Source: Podocnemis expansa (lineage: Eukaryota > Chordata > Testudines > Podocnemididae). Taken from it: a stretch of DNA of 64,000 nt. The DNA lies in the NCBI GenBank assembly GCA_007922195.1, contig ML681994.1, positions 49,386,534 through 49,450,533 of the forward strand. Direction: 5' to 3'. The position numbers and the translations under genes were made by a program. The notes beneath the pieces are model-generated. The model was not told where the DNA came from and did not search any database. It saw nothing but the letters and a program-made list of their open reading frames with translations. This document shows positions 36,501 through 44,593 of the stretch, one piece after another (position 1 is the stretch's first letter; each line of letters opens with the position of its first letter).

Positions 36501-39500
36501 CCTCTAACATGAAGTGTAGCCTGTATGTCTTCTCACTTTCAAGAATCATACACCTTTTCCCTTCAATTAAATTTCTTGAGTGGTGCTGAAGCTGAGTTGT
36601 AAGACTTGAAATAAGGAGAAGATTTGGGTGGTTTTCCATGGAGAAGATAATCAATATAGCTTGGCTAAGAGCCGATATAATTTGTCTTCCCACCACTCCC
36701 TTCCTATAACAAGGGAACAGAAGATGTTTACTATTTAGAGAGTGAACACTCTAAGAGAATTTCATAAGAGTGCAACATGGATGTGCAGCTGGGATTGTTA
36801 ATCCTTTCTTTTCCATACTCCAAAATTCATGCCAATTCAACCCCTTGTTCTAGATGAGTTACTGTGACTTCTTGAAACCTAGTTGGCATAGTAGGTAGCA
36901 TTTTTATCCAGCTACTTTGGGGACTGCAAGCACAAATCAGGAAGCCAAGCTAGGGTCATTATGATGACCACTGGGCAATAGGAAATACATTAATTGTGAG
37001 GGGTGACCAGACCAAACACAAATACAGATGACATTGGAAACATAGTTTTTGTTCAGGTGAAACTCAGTAATTGGTTAGTTGCCCGTTCAATCTAGTTGCA
37101 GAAGAAATATCATAGAAAAGTGAAATACTCATTAAGTAAAAGGCATCTATATCATGTTTGTTGCTCAAAATGGCACAGTTTCTGTATATAAAAAATGCAA
37201 GATTACACTGAGGAAATATCCATAATTTCTGGACTCATACTGTTACGTTCACCCAGTGACAGTCGCCTACAGTATGGTACGATGTACTTTGATCTGCAAA
37301 AGACTACATGATGGGATACTCTGCGAAATGGACAGGTACTAGAGATGTTCTCCTGTTGCAGGTACACAGAAACAAAAACCTATAAATAATTCTGCTCTGC
37401 CTTACGTTCCCTGTCTCCTCAGAATTTCTAAACAGTGTGCACTTATCAGTGAACTTTGCAAGTTGTGTTGTGTCATTAAAGGGTTCTGCCAGCCTACTCT
37501 GTAGAACTTATGCAGAGTTTATACAAATTTATTATTTGGGCAGAGGTGAAGGAGGCATTTACATAACACAGTGAATGATCAGCAGGCCATATAGATGCAT
37601 CAAATTTGCTTCTCAGCAGTGTTTACAGGGCTTAGATTGGCTAGATCTTTATAGGACTATCTCATAAGGCCAGACAAAACTGCTCCACATTTGCACTGGC
37701 GCATCTAGCCACCTGCGTTCCAATGTATTCTTCACTGCCCGTGAGGGGAGTGCGCAAAAAAACAAAACCAAAAACACAGTTTTGGAAAATGAAGTAACAA
37801 ATAATTCCCTTTTGCTGAATAGTTTTCATCTACCCTGATAGAAGTAGTCAACAAATAGATTATTTGCAAACTGAGGGAAATAGGACTTGTGGCCCTGCTG
37901 TGGGATATGCTGATAGGCTAACTGTTTGACTTTGCATGTTGGTCAGGTAGTGGCTGTTGCTAGGTTGCCAAAGTCCAAATGCTGTTTTGAGGGAAACAGA
38001 AAGGTGTTGTGGTTTTGTTGCTTAGGCTAGCAGGGACATGCAGTCTTGTGCAGGCCCAACCTCAGTATCTCATCTGTATAAGATCTGTTATTACATGTTT
38101 GTGCAGACCGCACTTCACTGGAAATTTCTCCTTCTTATGGTAACTGCGGAGCATGCAAAATGGCAGTTGCTACTGCTTCAGCATCAAGAAATAGAACAAA
38201 CAGGACAAAGGCCATGGCTTATGGTTGAGGACCACAGGGATGACTAACAAATTGGAGGGGTGGAGGGACATAACAGGGGAGAGATCTTGTCAAGGTAGTG
38301 ATGCTATTGGGATGTGGGATTAAACACCCATGTTCTCCAGATACAGAAGCTGGCTCTGCAACATCTTAAAAAGCGGGGGGTGGATTTAGGGGGGCACAGG
38401 TGGGAAATTAGTACCTTTTTAGAGGGGGTGCGAGGCAGTGAAAAAGGAATCAAGTTGGTAAGATGTACTTACTCTTTATGTTAAAACACACCTGTAAGCC
38501 ATTGCCATGTGCACTGTTAACTGTACAAAATGAGAAGGCAAGGAACAATCAATTGCTTTCATACATCCTCCCATGTCCCTGGAGCGTTAAGGGTTTTTAC
38601 CTCTACTTCTCTACAGAATGCCCAATAGTCGTTAGCTTTACCATTGCCCACTGAGTATTCACAGTCCTCCTTGTTCTCCTTCACCAACTCTTCTGCCTGT
38701 TGATGTAACACTAAATGTTGTCAATTCCAGTTGTTGAGCTGACTGAAAGGACTAGGTGCTCAACTCAGATTTGCTAGTGTCAGGATTTCACTATTCATCT
38801 ATTTACTCTTGTTTAACTAACTGAGCAGTGTAGAACCAGGATAACACTGTAAGAAGTTGCTTTAAGCATTATCTTTCATTTGTGTTTCGGTTGACAATGG
38901 AGTCTCCAGCTTCCTTTCTAAATGTTGCCAAATATGATTCTATGAAATATTTGGTAGGCAGATAACGTAGCTGTTTACACTACCCCTAGATGAGTAGTTT
39001 TCAACCTGGGGTCAGCTGACTTGTCTATGGGGTCCTCGAAAGATAGCTATGAAAATGAGTTTTCAGCTTCTAGAAAAGTGTTCTGTATTTTCTGATCAGT
39101 CAAAAAGTATGTGAATACCCCACCTACAGATCAAAACCCAGAAGTGTTGTTGCACATTACCATATAAACCCATACCTTAGCACTATGCCTCATGTTGTTT
39201 CAAATGCCATGCCAAACAAGATAAAGACTTATAGCTGAATTCTGTCAGTTTTCAGTCTTCAGAGTTTTATGGTAGGGGTCTGTGGGTCACAGGTTGAATT
39301 TCCCAAAGGGTCTGCACCTCCTTTTGAAATTTTAAGGGATCCACAAATGAAAAAAGATTGTAAAGCACTGCCATAAATACTGTAGTTAGTACATCCGTGT
39401 AAATTTACTGGGATGTGTTTGAAAGCTCCCTCTGCCAGTTCTTCCATCACCACAACTGACTGGCACTGGTCCCTGATTGAGACTGTTACTGTCAGTGGTA

Positions 39501-40636
39501 GGTAGGCTGATTATTCACATGTCCTGTAGAACACTACATGTTACTACTCACCCTCACCATATTGTTTGCAATTTCTTTTAATAATATCTCAACTTCCCAC
39601 TAGCAAATTAGTTAATTGCTTATTTGATGTCTAGAAGCCAGGTTCTGTTGGTTTACACAGTCTAGTTTGGGCACCCTACCACTGGGTCACTAAATCCCTG
39701 GTAGGTGTCATCTCAGTGATCATTCTCAGTTTTCAGGATTTGGTGCTTTTTGTTGATTATGTAGATCATGAACAAGGTTTTTAAAGGGTGACGTTGCCTG
39801 AGGGAAGAGCTGAGAGCATTTAAGCTCTCTGCTGCTGGCATTAATATGAATTTTTGTCCTTTATAAGGAGTTTTTGGCTTCCTGGTTAACCCCAAATGAC
39901 AGGAAAAATAACTCTGCTCTTAAACTGTGTAGTCAGAGATTGGTCTATGTATACAGCAGTCATGACATATGCTGAGAAATATGGCCTTAGAGGCCATAAG
40001 CACCATGGAATATGTGGTGTTTCTGAAGATTTTATACTTTGGGAATCAAATTGAGACCTTTAGTGTGCTACCCTCCGTCCCTCACCAGTTCTCTTGTGTC
40101 AGCGTACAGCTGCACAATGATCTCTTGGCCAAGCCTGCCTATGTGAGCTGCCTGTGCTCATGAGGTCAAAGTAACACTTCCTTGACTCAGTGTCCTGGGG
40201 TGTATGGGCACCTCTTCTGTTTCTGTGCCAGGCCAGTTTTGTTCCCTTTCTCTTTCCCTCCATTTTTTTTTTCAAGATAACCACCCTATTGTACATGAGT
40301 GCTTTGCTGCAGCTTATGATGGTTGCAGCTTCTGTCCAAAGGCAATACTCAGGAGGTATCTTGTTGAATTTGTTTGCTCAAAGATAGCCTTAAATTGCTT
40401 AGTGAACTGAGATTTGCATACAGTGCATATCTGGAAACTATGTGCCATGTGGGCAAGGGAAGAGAAGATGCAAGATTCCTAAAAGCAAAGCTGTTAGTTC
40501 TTAGAGCTTTAATTGCTTGGCAGCTTTGATAGGAGGCTTAAAAAAAGAATTTGATGTGACATCTGTATACTGACTTATTTTTTTCTTTACTCCTCAACAG
40601 AAGGATCAAAACCCAGCAGAATGCAAGCAGCAGTGA
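13746..40636 (+). CDS. NAP1L1: NAP1L1, nucleosome assembly protein 1-like 1 (14 coding exons, complete)
   Basis: Histone chaperone of the NAP family; family members bind H2A-H2B and H3-H4, shuttle between cytoplasm and nucleus, and assist nucleosome assembly. Joined exons: 13746-13762, 14984-15072, 17759-17861, 25456-25597, 26152-26232, 26499-26627, 27152-27223, 27932-28071, 32326-32471, 32555-32574, 33702-33824, 35555-35587, 36064-36114, 40601-40636. They sum to 1182 nt, 393 residues plus stop, close to the 391 residues of human NAP1L1. The order is an acidic N-terminus (about 9-36), long dimerisation helix and NAP fold (about 75-345), a basic KKKQKHK nuclear-import-type motif (275-281), an acidic tail (about 350-380) and a C-terminal CKQQ CaaX box (390-393). 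The start lies in a strong Kozak context (A at -3, G at +4). All borders are AG/GT and all phases agree. NAP1L4 is the nearest alternative, but the tail and N-terminus match NAP1L1. Confidence 0.97.
14341..14437 (+). mobile_element. MIR/CORE-SINE-like fragment
   Basis: ATGATTTGCCCAA, then GGACTGGAATTCAGATTCCT and AACCACTAAATTAT follow the order of the right half of MIR-type elements (GACTTGCCC ... AGGTCTCCTG ... ATCCACTAG). Diverged; the family assignment rests on word order. Confidence 0.5.
14626..14881 (+). mobile_element. Fold-back repeat family, copy D with 13-bp TSD
   Basis: Starts TTCCAAAGGGGTAGCCGTGA; arms GAGAAAATCCCACTTCATTA and AAGTGGGATTTTCTCCCATG are inverted; ends GGACTCCTTGGTTG. 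The flanks TTTTTAGGACAAG (14613-14625) and TTTTTAGGGCAAG (14882-14894) match 12 of 13. The two outer ends differ, so this is not a simple terminal-inverted-repeat transposon. Confidence 0.8.
14984..15072 (+). CDS. NAP1L1: NAP1L1 coding exon 2, acidic N-terminal segment
   Basis: An 89-nt exon after acceptor TAATAG, ending before GTAACA. It encodes roughly residues 6-35, a Glu/Asp-rich stretch including VEEVEEEETGED. This disordered acidic region precedes the folded domain. It differs from human by a few substitutions and one extra residue (DQQDMEDV here), which accounts for part of the two-residue length difference. Confidence 0.95.
15073..17758 (+). other. NAP1L1: NAP1L1 intron between coding exons 2 and 3
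   Basis: A 2.7-kb intron. It contains a minus-sense hAT-like element at 15743-15937, poly-A runs at 16867-16881 and 17345-17360, and a short (TG)n at about 17092-17105. No further exon or RNA gene is recognisable. Confidence 0.85.
15743..15937 (-). mobile_element. hAT-like element, 'CAGTGGTTNTCAAACTT' family
   Basis: Left CAGTTGGTTTTCAAACTTTT and right TTTGAAGACCACTG are inverted ends. Read on the minus strand, the interior matches the element at 52976-53162 (CAGTATTGGGTCACAGACC, CCAAAAGACTAGACTGC). No target duplication could be confirmed. Confidence 0.75.
17759..17861 (+). CDS. NAP1L1: NAP1L1 coding exon 3
   Basis: A 103-nt exon after acceptor TTACTTAG, donor GTACAA. It encodes ARQLTVQMMQNPQILAAL and onward to GYIE, about residues 36-70. 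This conserved stretch leads into the long dimerisation helix. The exon ends with AG of a Ser codon that the next exon completes. Confidence 0.95.
19271..19395 (+). mobile_element. MIR/CORE-SINE-like element
   Basis: GTTATCCCCATTTTATAGGT, GAGAAACTGAGGCCCAAAGA and GGTGAAGTGACTTGCC match the conserved body of MIR-type SINEs nearly word for word; GGCAGGCCAGTGACAATG continues it. An ancient amniote repeat. Confidence 0.75.
19985..20326 (+). mobile_element. hAT-like element with perfect 8-bp TSD
   Basis: Starts CAGGGGTGCCCAGCC and ends CAAAACCTG. It is flanked on both sides by identical TCCTAGGT (19977-19984 and 20327-20334). The right inverted end is poorly preserved, so the boundary rests on the duplication. 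A run of 16 C follows at 20350-20365. Confidence 0.75.
21952..22883 (+). mobile_element. hAT-like element, 'CAGGGGTGGCCAAACT' family, carrying a solo LTR
   Basis: CAGGGGTGGCCAAACTTATG at the left and GCAGTTTGGCCATGCCTG at the right are inverted ends. The body matches the 62058-62794 copy (GAGCCA, AGGCCTATA, TTCAAGAGC blocks). A 480-bp LTR splits it. Flanks CTGCAGAC (21944-21951) and CTCTAGAC (22884-22891) match 6 of 8. Confidence 0.85.
22152..22631 (+). mobile_element. Solo LTR of an endogenous retrovirus-like element
   Basis: A 480-bp insertion that begins TGTGGCAAGG and ends CTTATCACA (TG...CA termini), with identical 4-bp flanks TAAG at 22148-22151 and 22632-22635. The sister hAT copy shows the uninterrupted sequence AACTTAAGGTTA at 62215-62226, i.e. 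the empty site. No gag, pol or env reading frames are present, so only the LTR remains. A CCTTTATAGG TATA-like stretch lies in its second half. Orientation is assigned from that weak signal. Confidence 0.75.
22892..23213 (+). mobile_element. Second hAT-like element, inserted directly beside the previous one
   Basis: Begins CAAACTTGTTTTC (outermost bases lost) and ends GTGTTTGACACCCCTG. Its left flank is the right target copy of the preceding element, CTCTAGAC (22884-22891). Its right flank is CTCTAGGC (23214-23221), 7 of 8 matching. The interior includes two CATCACAGAGTACTGG / GAGCTCTGTGATG-type words and GGCAGAGAGCATGATCTGGC. Confidence 0.7.
23764..24015 (+). mobile_element. hAT-like element, 'CAGGGCTCAACAAA' family
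   Basis: Starts CAGGGCTCAACAAATCC and ends TTTTGTCAAGTCCTG, as in the copies at 1079 and 12613. Flanks GCTTAGCA (23756-23763) and GCTTGATG (24016-24023) agree only at 5 of 8, so the duplication is weak. Confidence 0.65.
25456..25597 (+). CDS. NAP1L1: NAP1L1 coding exon 4, dimerisation helix
   Basis: A 142-nt exon after acceptor TTTCAG, donor GTAATA. It encodes the span from LPKVVKRRVNALKNLQVK through YEEVHELERKYAALYQPL to FDK (about 71-117). In NAP-family structures this forms most of the long alpha helix through which two subunits pair. A 7.6-kb intron precedes it, the longest within the coding region. Confidence 0.96.
25598..26151 (+). other. NAP1L1: NAP1L1 intron between coding exons 4 and 5
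   Basis: A 554-nt intron, GTAATA donor and TTCCAG acceptor; unique-looking sequence with nothing recognisable. Confidence 0.85.
26152..26232 (+). CDS. NAP1L1: NAP1L1 coding exon 5
   Basis: An 81-nt, phase-0 exon of exactly 27 codons, acceptor TTCCAG, donor GTGAGT. It encodes RSEIINAIYEPTEEECEW and the acidic KADAEEEIS that follows. The EPTEEECEW block is highly conserved among NAP1 proteins. Because it is symmetrical, skipping it would keep the frame. Confidence 0.96.
26499..26627 (+). CDS. NAP1L1: NAP1L1 coding exon 6
   Basis: A 129-nt, phase-0 exon of 43 codons, acceptor ATCAAG, donor GTAGGT. It opens with a charged Lys/Glu run and continues into KGIPEFWLTVFKNVDLLSDM, a NAP-domain signature. 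The Lys/Glu run is the 'accessory' loop region of this family; the second half is the conserved start of the globular histone-binding part. Confidence 0.96.
26628..27151 (+). other. NAP1L1: NAP1L1 intron between coding exons 6 and 7
   Basis: A 524-nt intron ending in a strong polypyrimidine stretch (T9 then AAAG). Nothing else recognisable. Confidence 0.85.
27152..27223 (+). CDS. NAP1L1: NAP1L1 coding exon 7
   Basis: A 72-nt, phase-0 exon of 24 codons, acceptor after a poly-T run ending AAAG, donor GTAAGC. It encodes EHDEPILKHLKDIKVKF and ends at QPM. The sequence is almost identical to the human protein, with Glu for Asp in the SEAG segment. Confidence 0.96.
27224..27931 (+). other. NAP1L1: NAP1L1 intron between coding exons 7 and 8
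   Basis: A 708-nt A/T-rich intron without recognisable repeats. Confidence 0.85.
27932..28071 (+). CDS. NAP1L1: NAP1L1 coding exon 8
   Basis: A 140-nt exon, acceptor TTTTAAG, donor GTAAGT. It encodes SFTLEFHFEPNDYFTNEV through the RSEPDDSDPFSFDGPEIM segment to GCT. These are core beta-sheet residues of the NAP fold. It ends with GG of a Gly codon, completed by G at the start of the next exon. Confidence 0.96.
28322..28660. mobile_element. Possible hAT-like relic
   Basis: CAGCACAGTTTCCTGTAAGC resembles a hAT terminus, followed by a GC-rich stretch unlike the surrounding intron. Inside, TTTAAAATCTCCC / AAATTTTAAACTCCCTGG words flank CTGAGCATGCTCAG. No right end or target duplication was identified. 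Confidence 0.35.
29176..30230 (+). mobile_element. Long hAT-like element with perfect 8-bp TSD
   Basis: CAGTGGTTCCCAATCTTTTC at the left and CCGGTTGGGAACCGCTG at the right are inverted ends. Identical CCCTAGAC flanks lie at 29168-29175 and 30231-30238. The long open frame inside (about 264 codons) is proline-rich low-complexity sequence with no transposase motif, so it is not annotated as a gene. Same terminal family as 7079-7455. Confidence 0.9.
30454..30627 (+). mobile_element. Fold-back repeat family, copy E
   Basis: Starts TTCTAAAAGGATAGTCGTGT, continues GGAGTCCTGCGGCACTTTTA and GAGCTTTTATGGGAG, then a short inverted arm (TAGATTTGTTAGTCTTG, CCAGACTCCTTGTTTG). Flanks GAACAGACA (30445-30453) and GAACAGAGA (30628-30636) match 8 of 9. 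Confidence 0.75.
32326..32471 (+). CDS. NAP1L1: NAP1L1 coding exon 9, with nuclear-import-type basic motif
   Basis: A 146-nt exon after acceptor TTCAG, donor GTAGAT. It encodes CQIDWKKGKNVTLKT, then KKKQKHK (residues 275-281), then the TVRTVTKTVSNDSFFNFF block ending SPPE. The basic patch matches the nuclear localisation signal described for human NAP1L1. The following intron is only 83 nt. Confidence 0.96.
32555..32574 (+). CDS. NAP1L1: NAP1L1 coding exon 10, 20-nt microexon
   Basis: Only 20 nt between acceptor CTTGCAG and donor GTAAGT, encoding the end of V then PESGDL. The reading frame needs it: without it the preceding exon (phase 1) does not join the next exon in frame. The residues match human NAP1L1 at this position. 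It is too short for ordinary ORF finding. Confidence 0.94.
32575..33701 (+). other. NAP1L1: NAP1L1 intron after the microexon
   Basis: A 1.1-kb intron with a T29 run at 33475-33503 about 200 nt before the acceptor. Nothing else recognisable. Confidence 0.85.
33475..33503. repeat. Poly-T tract (29 T)
   Basis: Uninterrupted T run in the NAP1L1 intron before coding exon 11. It may be the complement of a retroposon A-tail, but no body is recognisable beside it. Confidence 0.95.
33702..33824 (+). CDS. NAP1L1: NAP1L1 coding exon 11
   Basis: A 123-nt, phase-0 exon of 41 codons, acceptor GTGCAG, donor GTAAGT. It encodes DDDAEAILAADFEIGHFL, then RERIVPRSVLYFTGEAIE and five Asp residues. This is the end of the folded NAP domain and the start of the acidic tail. 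The intron upstream carries a run of 29 T (33475-33503). Confidence 0.96.
33825..35554 (+). other. NAP1L1: NAP1L1 intron between coding exons 11 and 12
   Basis: A 1.7-kb intron with fold-back repeat F and a C/T-rich stretch at about 34230-34460. No other feature recognised. Confidence 0.85.
34713..34836 (+). mobile_element. Fold-back repeat family, copy F with 13-bp TSD
   Basis: TTTCAAAAGGGATAGCCGTG, an A14 run, AAGGAGTTGTCTGGCACTTT, then the inverted arm AAAGTGCCACACAACTCCTT. Flanks TCAGTAAGCACAG (34700-34712) and TCAGTGAGCACAG (34837-34849) match 12 of 13. It is a compact hairpin of about 125 bp. Confidence 0.8.
35555..35587 (+). CDS. NAP1L1: NAP1L1 coding exon 12, 33-nt acidic exon
   Basis: Eleven codons, YDEEGEEADDE, between acceptor CCTTAG and donor GTGAGT. 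It is symmetrical (phase 0), so inclusion or skipping only changes the length of the acidic tail. One extra acidic residue relative to human is here. Confidence 0.94.
35588..36063 (+). other. NAP1L1: NAP1L1 intron between coding exons 12 and 13
   Basis: A 476-nt intron, nothing recognisable. Confidence 0.85.
36064..36114 (+). CDS. NAP1L1: NAP1L1 coding exon 13, acidic tail
   Basis: A 51-nt symmetrical exon encoding EGEEEADEENDPDYEPK, acceptor TTTCAG, donor GTGAGT. If its donor were not used, translation would run on into the intron and stop within about 13 codons, giving a tail without the CaaX box; this is inference only. Confidence 0.95.
36115..40600 (+). other. NAP1L1: NAP1L1 intron before the terminal coding exon
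   Basis: A 4.5-kb intron containing one decayed hAT-like element (38992-39370). Otherwise unique-looking, with no recognisable exon or RNA gene. Confidence 0.8.
38992..39370 (+). mobile_element. Decayed hAT-like element, 'CAGTGGTTTTCAACC' family
   Basis: Left GAGTAGTTTTCAACCTGGGG and right GATTGTAAAGCACTG are plausible decayed ends; GGTCTGTGGGTCACAGGTTG and GGATCCACAAATGAA are typical internal words. Flanks CCCTAGAT (38984-38991) and CCATAAAT (39371-39378) match 6 of 8 with shared central TA. Confidence 0.6.
40601..40636 (+). CDS. NAP1L1: NAP1L1 last coding exon with CKQQ CaaX box and stop
   Basis: Acceptor CAACAG, then KDQNPAECKQQ and TGA at 40634-40636. The C-terminal CKQQ is the prenylation (farnesyl) motif annotated for mammalian NAP1L1. 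The identity of the last eleven residues with human fixes this as the canonical terminal exon despite the 4.5-kb intron before it. Confidence 0.96.
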   Translation, partial: KDQNPAECKQQ

Positions 40637-40738
40637 AGCAGAGTGTATGTGGCCTTGAGGATTACCTGCACTGTAATAGCCTAAACACAACTATTAGTTA
40701 CTTACAGCCTTATGTTTTGTATTTTCTTGGTAGAATTA

Positions 40739-40744
40739 AATAAA
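40739..40744 (+). terminator. Proximal polyadenylation signal AATAAA
   Basis: AATAAA about 100 nt after the NAP1L1 stop, within TTAAATAAAC, followed by T-rich sequence. It would give a very short 3' UTR. Confidence 0.6.
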
Positions 40745-41295
40745 CAATTTGTTAAAATGAAATCAAACACAAGTATGTTTAAAATGTAGGTTCATTCTAC
40801 CTAGCATTTTAATAGTATAATTTTCTGCCAATATGTAGAATGCAGTAAATCCCCTAAAGCATGAATATGTTAATTCATTGCTACATAGTTTGGTTCTTGT
40901 GAAGTCCTTCGTCATGTAGCTATTAGACTGCAGCTGTGAAGATTATCAAAACTGTTAACTGAGACCAATATTTGTTTAGAGAAAATCCTCTCCTGAAGAA
41001 CCAACCAAAGTATTTTCAGCCCAGTAGTTTGAATGGGTTTGTCTGCTTGAAATAGCTGTGCCTTCATTACTTTGTTAGAGAAATGGCAGTGACTTGTACT
41101 AACTAGGAGATGATGCATTTTTGGATTTGACTACTTCAGAAGACTAGTACAATTCATCTAACTTTCAACAAGACCACATTAAATGTTCATAACTGTCTGC
41201 TTGCTTATGCTATGGGTTTTGTATTTTATGTGACATAGTGATCTACAGAGAAACCTAGTAATCATATTAAGGTTATTGTTTACCACTGGGGTGTG

Positions 41296-41301
41296 AATAA
41301 A
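41296..41301 (+). terminator. Middle polyadenylation signal AATAAA
   Basis: AATAAA followed within 40 nt by a T-rich then GT-rich tract (CTTGTTTTATT, TGTGTGTAT), the usual downstream-element arrangement. By sequence this is the best of the three sites. Confidence 0.65.
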
Positions 41302-41660
41302 ACCTAGTATTTTCAGAAGTTAGTCTTGTTTTATTATGCTGTGTGTATATCTGTACATGTAAAATGTCAACAGTTAATATGCTGCAGTTGACTTTTTACT
41401 AGATGGTCATTTTTTGAGAACTTTTGATAAACTGTTTGTTTAATACACAGCTATTTAAAACATCAGCTCAACTGCACTATTCTGGATAGTCTTATTCAGG
41501 TTTTTCATTGTCAGTAGATTGGGGGATAATAAGGTCATGTTGCCATTTGTGAATTTGAGCTACATGCTTCACTGACTATCCTCAACATATAATGTCTATA
41601 CTTACTGAACTGTAGCTGAAACTGAATTTGTTTTCCCAAATGACAAACCTGGAAGCATGG

Positions 41661-41666
41661 AATAAA
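41661..41666 (+). terminator. Distal polyadenylation signal AATAAA
   Basis: AATAAAGATTTAC context about 1.03 kb after the stop. Downstream sequence is T-rich but less clearly GT-rich than at the middle site. Confidence 0.5.
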
Positions 41667-41690
41667 GATTTACAAAACTCTTTTCATAAT

Positions 41691-43511
41691 GCCTTAGTTC
41701 ACTTTAGAGGTCACCAAATGAACTCTGGCTTGCATTTAAATTTTTCAGTAGACTTAATGTATAGATTCCCTTAAATAGTGCACAGAAAGAGGAAACTGTA
41801 ATTCTTCTAATGAGTCAGTATAGACAGTACTCCAAAGTGGAAAGTGCTGCTATTTATCTTCAAATTATCAGTCCAGGAGATGGATTCAGTATTCTGAGCA
41901 CAAAAGGAACAGGAATGGATGGAAGAGGAATGGACGCACTATTGACAAGCATGGAGATGGCTAGCAGGAAGTAAAATGAACATTTTGACTGGGTGAGGGG
42001 GCTGTGTGGATGTGGACCATGACAAAATAGTATTCAGGGAATTCAGGTGCCTCTACTTTCATCTTGAGGTCATTCCCTTTAAAAATAAACTCTGTTGTTG
42101 ACTTTTTATCAGTCTGGAAAAGATTGGGAGGCAAAGGACCTCTACTGTCAGTGTTCCTTTTCATGAAATTAGCCTCTACCTTATGCAGTTCTTACTGCAT
42201 CCATTTTGGTCACTTGTGCTTAGTATTACTTGTCTGACTTACGGCATTCCTCCACTCAGCAAATCATCCCTTTTTCTAGAAATCAAATATTTTCTTGTAA
42301 TAAAACTACTAAAACTTGCTTTTAAACCTGGGCTGCTAAAATGTAATACTTGTAACATTGGAGGTCAATGGAATTCACTGGTTGTAAAGAAAAGGCGGTG
42401 GTGGTGCAATCTTCCCTTTTTTCGTTTTAAGTAACACTCCAAGGTGGTTGTGGCTTTCTGAAACATTTTCCTTCCATTCCCAGTTTATAATGTGATATAG
42501 CCATTTTCAGTTGAGGCTTTCAGGGTATCTTACACTAATTTTATATGGCCTCTATGGGGTGAGCAAAATTATAGGTATCGTATAATTGACATAGAGAAGC
42601 ATGTGAGACCTGGCATCAACCTGGCTTGTTGCATGCAATTTTACAAAACAGCCTAGGATCAGGAAGACAATTCTCTCTGAAACTTCAGAATTATGAGTTG
42701 GAAATTAGCCAGGGCATAAAAATATTAGTGCCCTCTACTGTGCTGCTTCTCAATCTTTTAAGTAGCAAGTATCTTAACTTTTGAAAATTTTAATAAGTAC
42801 CTCAACATTGAAGTGCCTTCCAGCTGAGAAATGGGACTGGGGGAAGCAGGTGATTGCCACACACATCCCCAGGGGTATGCGTACCATGGGCCAAGAAACT
42901 ATGATTGACTATGTAATATAGTATGGTTCAGTAAACCTTCAGCATAAAATAGTAGTGGACATTCTTGCTATTCTCTGTACAGTTTTGCCAACTGTATATC
43001 ATATTAGTTGATATGTGAGGTTCATATTAGGTGAGCAATTTACCTTGATATTGAAGATAGTTCAACTATGGAAAACAATGTCTGGTGAGGGGGATGGGGA
43101 GAAAGGTACTTGACTCTTACACCCAATATTATGTTGAAACTTAGGTCAACCTAGGTGTGTTGCTCAAGGCTGTGAAAAATTCATGCTTCTGAGAGATGTT
43201 AAATTAACCGAAGCCTAGGTAAGGACATCATGATGCTGACTAAAGCCATTCTTCTCCTGACCTACCTATCCTACCCTTTGTTATGGGTATGGGTTTACCA
43301 AAGAAAGAGTGCTCCTGTCATGGTAGCAAGTGTCTGTATTATAGTGGTATAGCTGCAGCTATGCTACAGTAGCATATGTAGGGTAGGTGTATCTCTAGTC
43401 AAGGAGACAAGCTACCAGGAACCCAGAATCATAACAAGGTTGGTAACTCACACAGTTCAAAACTTTGGACTGCTATAGGATAGTACTAAGCCTATTTCCA
43501 ACCAAAGACAA
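41691..43511. other. 3' flank, no gene seen
   Basis: A/T-rich intergenic sequence. A possible decayed hAT-like stretch lies at about 42740-42905 (CTGCTTCTCAATCTTTTAAG), not supported by a clear right end or duplication. Confidence 0.6.
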
Positions 43512-44102
43512 AGTACTGTATATAGTCATAAGCTGAGATTTTTGTGCTTGAAAATTGCCCTTAAAACAGCCACTTGGTTTATATGCAGGTCAGTACAGTA
43601 GACAGCCCCAGCCCAGGAGTTTCACAGCAAGTCTCTGGCCCTTAGCATGCTCTGGGCTGGAGCCCCAGCCTGGGGCCAGAGTGACCATGTTGGGCAGTCG
43701 CCCAGACTGGGGTTAGAGGAGGAGGGGATCCCAGTGTCTGCAGCAGCCAGGTAAGAGAGCGTGGGGGGTGGTTGACCTGGGGGAGCTAGGGTTGGGTTGG
43801 GGGGGGGGGTCTGGGAGGCTGGGGAAGGTGTCAGTGTTGGGGGTGTCTTGGGAAGCGATGGAGGGATGTGGGGGGGGGAAGCAGCAGCAGGGTGGCAGGG
43901 GTGTTGGGGAAAAGTGGCATGGGTTTGGGGGATAGGGAGGGTGTCGGGTATGCTGGGGGAAGCCAGTGGTGCAGGGATTAGCAGCTGGGGCTAAGGGTGG
44001 ATGTCTTATATGTGGGTCACCCTTTTTTAATATTTTTGGGGCTCAGAAAGGGGGGTTGGTTTATGTGTGGATTAGCTTATCAGTGATTATATACAGTATA
44101 CT
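43512..44102. mobile_element. Probable DNA transposon relic with 'TACTGTATATA' ends and G-rich core
   Basis: Left AGTACTGTATATAGTCATAA followed by GCTGAG; right ATTAGCTTATCAGTGATTAT ATACAGTATACT. The ends are approximate reverse complements over about 23 bases. The core (43760-43990) is G-rich with many runs of three or more G. Superfamily not assigned. Confidence 0.5.
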
Positions 44103-44593
44103 GGAGCTAATTATCAAACTAATCTTAAATAATGCTGTTAACATTAGAGCTGAAGGTCCAAGTTATCTTTAAAATTGTAGGTGGGGGGGGGGGCTTTAAG
44201 TGAAGTCATGTGGCTGAATTTTACTCATCTGCTCCACACACCTTTTGTGCGTTTCATGAAGATGAAATTTTAACAAAACTTTAAAAGTATCTGCTTATAT
44301 ACAGTTCATTTTGTGCTTCTCATTGACTGGCTTGATGTTTGAATCATCTACAACCTAATCAAGTTGTATTCAGCTTTACTGAAATGCGCTTGTCATAGAA
44401 CTAAGGCCACCCAACATTTGCTACCCTAGAAAGGAAGGCTGTATCCTGGAAACTAGTTCCTTTGGAAAGGAACTAGGGGGATGTATTCCACATTTGGTTA
44501 CTCATGCACCTGGACCAGAATGTTCTGCAAGTAGTGTTCATTGATCTGTCTCTGTGCCCTTGGTCTCCTTGTGATCTGCATCAGGGATATAAA

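Larger units (their letters stand above)
40637..41690 (+). other. NAP1L1: NAP1L1 3' untranslated region (approximate end)
   Basis: A/T-rich sequence after the stop, with no sizeable ORF and no recognisable transposon. It contains three AATAAA hexamers, listed separately, so transcripts of about 0.1, 0.7 and 1.05 kb of 3' UTR are possible. The end given is an estimate from the last hexamer; no transcript data are available. Confidence 0.6.

Noticed and set aside
42740..42905. Possible hAT-like relic
   Set aside because: Only a vague resemblance at the left end; no inverted right end and no target duplication.
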